Below the pieces are notes generated by a model. The model ran no database searches, was not told the DNA's origin, and saw only the letters and a list, made by a program, of their open reading frames with translations. Shown piece by piece: positions 63,781-64,000 of a DNA stretch of 64,000 nucleotides. Source of the stretch: Nocardioides luteus (GTDB taxonomy: Bacteria > Actinomycetota > Actinomycetes > Propionibacteriales > Nocardioidaceae); assembly GCF_014648595.1 (NCBI RefSeq), contig NZ_BMRK01000009.1, positions 99,193 to 163,192 of the forward strand. The letters run 5' to 3'. The translations under genes and the position numbers were made by a program. The stretch's first letter is position 1. Every line of letters begins with the position of its first letter.

Positions 63781-63807
63781 AAAGTTGAGTCTGTTCCACT
63801 CAACTTT
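63781..63807. promoter_or_regulatory. HAIR (HspR-binding) operator upstream of clpB
   Basis: AAAGTTGAGT-N7-ACTCAACTTT has perfect 10-bp arms. It matches the HAIR plan CTTGAGT-N7-ACTCAAG except for one base per half, changed symmetrically. HspR normally represses dnaK and clpB through such sites. Confidence 0.85.
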
Positions 63808-63834
63808 GAAAAGTCTAGGCGGTCGCTGTCAATC

Positions 63835-64000
63835 CGCCGACTCGGCGCATCTGCCCCACGTACGGACGCCCAGTCGGCGCAACTGCCTCACAAAACGCCC
63901 GTAGACTCAGGGATTTGGGGCAAACGCGCCGACTCGGCGTCTCACAACGAGGCAGACGCGCCGACTCGGCGACCTACAGCGGGGCAGATGCGCCGACTCG
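63835..64000. repeat. 32-bp-period repeat array around core GCGCCGACTCGGCG, continuing past the window
   Basis: Three direct units (GGCA-RAY-GCGCCGACTCGGCG) start at 63919, 63951 and 63983, each exactly 32 bp apart; the last is cut by the window edge. Two inverted units (63835-63855 and 63867-63887) are also 32 bp apart. Units are 21 bp with 11-bp variable spacers. The core is itself palindromic. No gene is seen from 63808 to the end. Confidence 0.8.

Noticed and set aside
60506-63904. A very long plus-strand open frame opposite clpB and the kinase gene
   Set aside because: It is the reverse-strand shadow of clpB, without recognisable motifs.
63835-64000. CRISPR array
   Set aside because: Repeat 21 bp and spacer 11 bp are too short for CRISPR, units occur in both orientations and no cas gene is nearby.

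Overview
The window is high-G+C actinobacterial chromosome. Frequent GTG starts, purL/purQ/purS as separate genes, a MhuD-type haem monooxygenase, DUF4032, DUF3151, DUF1906 and bacterial-SCP genes, an HspR-type HAIR site before clpB and a SigE-family sigma factor all fit an actinomycete. The overall style resembles Nocardioidaceae; that placement is inference. No rRNA, tRNA, CRISPR array, phage or transposase gene was seen.

Layout. 1-3.7 kb: two tandem GAF-GAF-HATPase proteins, the first cut by the window edge, both lacking the usual H-box histidine. 3.7-9 kb: an M20 peptidase, a repeat-rich gap, a small SCP-like protein, a membrane protein, a class-A-beta-lactamase-like hydrolase, a GNAT acetyltransferase and a WYL regulator divergent from a DrrAB-type ABC exporter. 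11-15 kb: a DHA2 exporter, a CAP-domain surface protein and a TetR gene divergent from a DUF2306 membrane protein. 15-41 kb: purine genes purL, purQ, purS, purC, purB, purD and purA, scattered on both strands among exporters and regulators, a DUF1906 cell-wall protein, two paralogous lipoproteins, an acyl-CoA ligase, a HIT-like/deaminase pair and mhuD. purF, purM, purN, purE, purK and purH are not in the window.

41-64 kb: a LuxR-type regulator, lysS, a DUF3151 gene, a DHA2 exporter, a GntR/Cache-domain pair, a large repeat-bearing gap, an FN3 surface protein, fbaA, a membrane-protein/SigE-sigma pair, a DHFR-like reductase, a secreted septum-formation-like protein, a SpoU methyltransferase, two DedA proteins, an aminotransferase divergent from pyrE, two proline- or repeat-rich membrane proteins, a small kinase and clpB with an upstream HAIR operator. 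The window ends inside an array of short repeats.

Gene expression. At least 22 genes have a TANNNT hexamer (often TAGGCT) ending 6-8 nt before the start codon, so many transcripts are probably leaderless. This settles several start choices. Exporter/regulator pairs carry inverted repeats between them that look like operators (WYL/ABC, TetR/MFS, ArsR/MFS). At least four families of short repeats occupy the gaps, and one of them has expanded in frame inside a membrane-protein gene.
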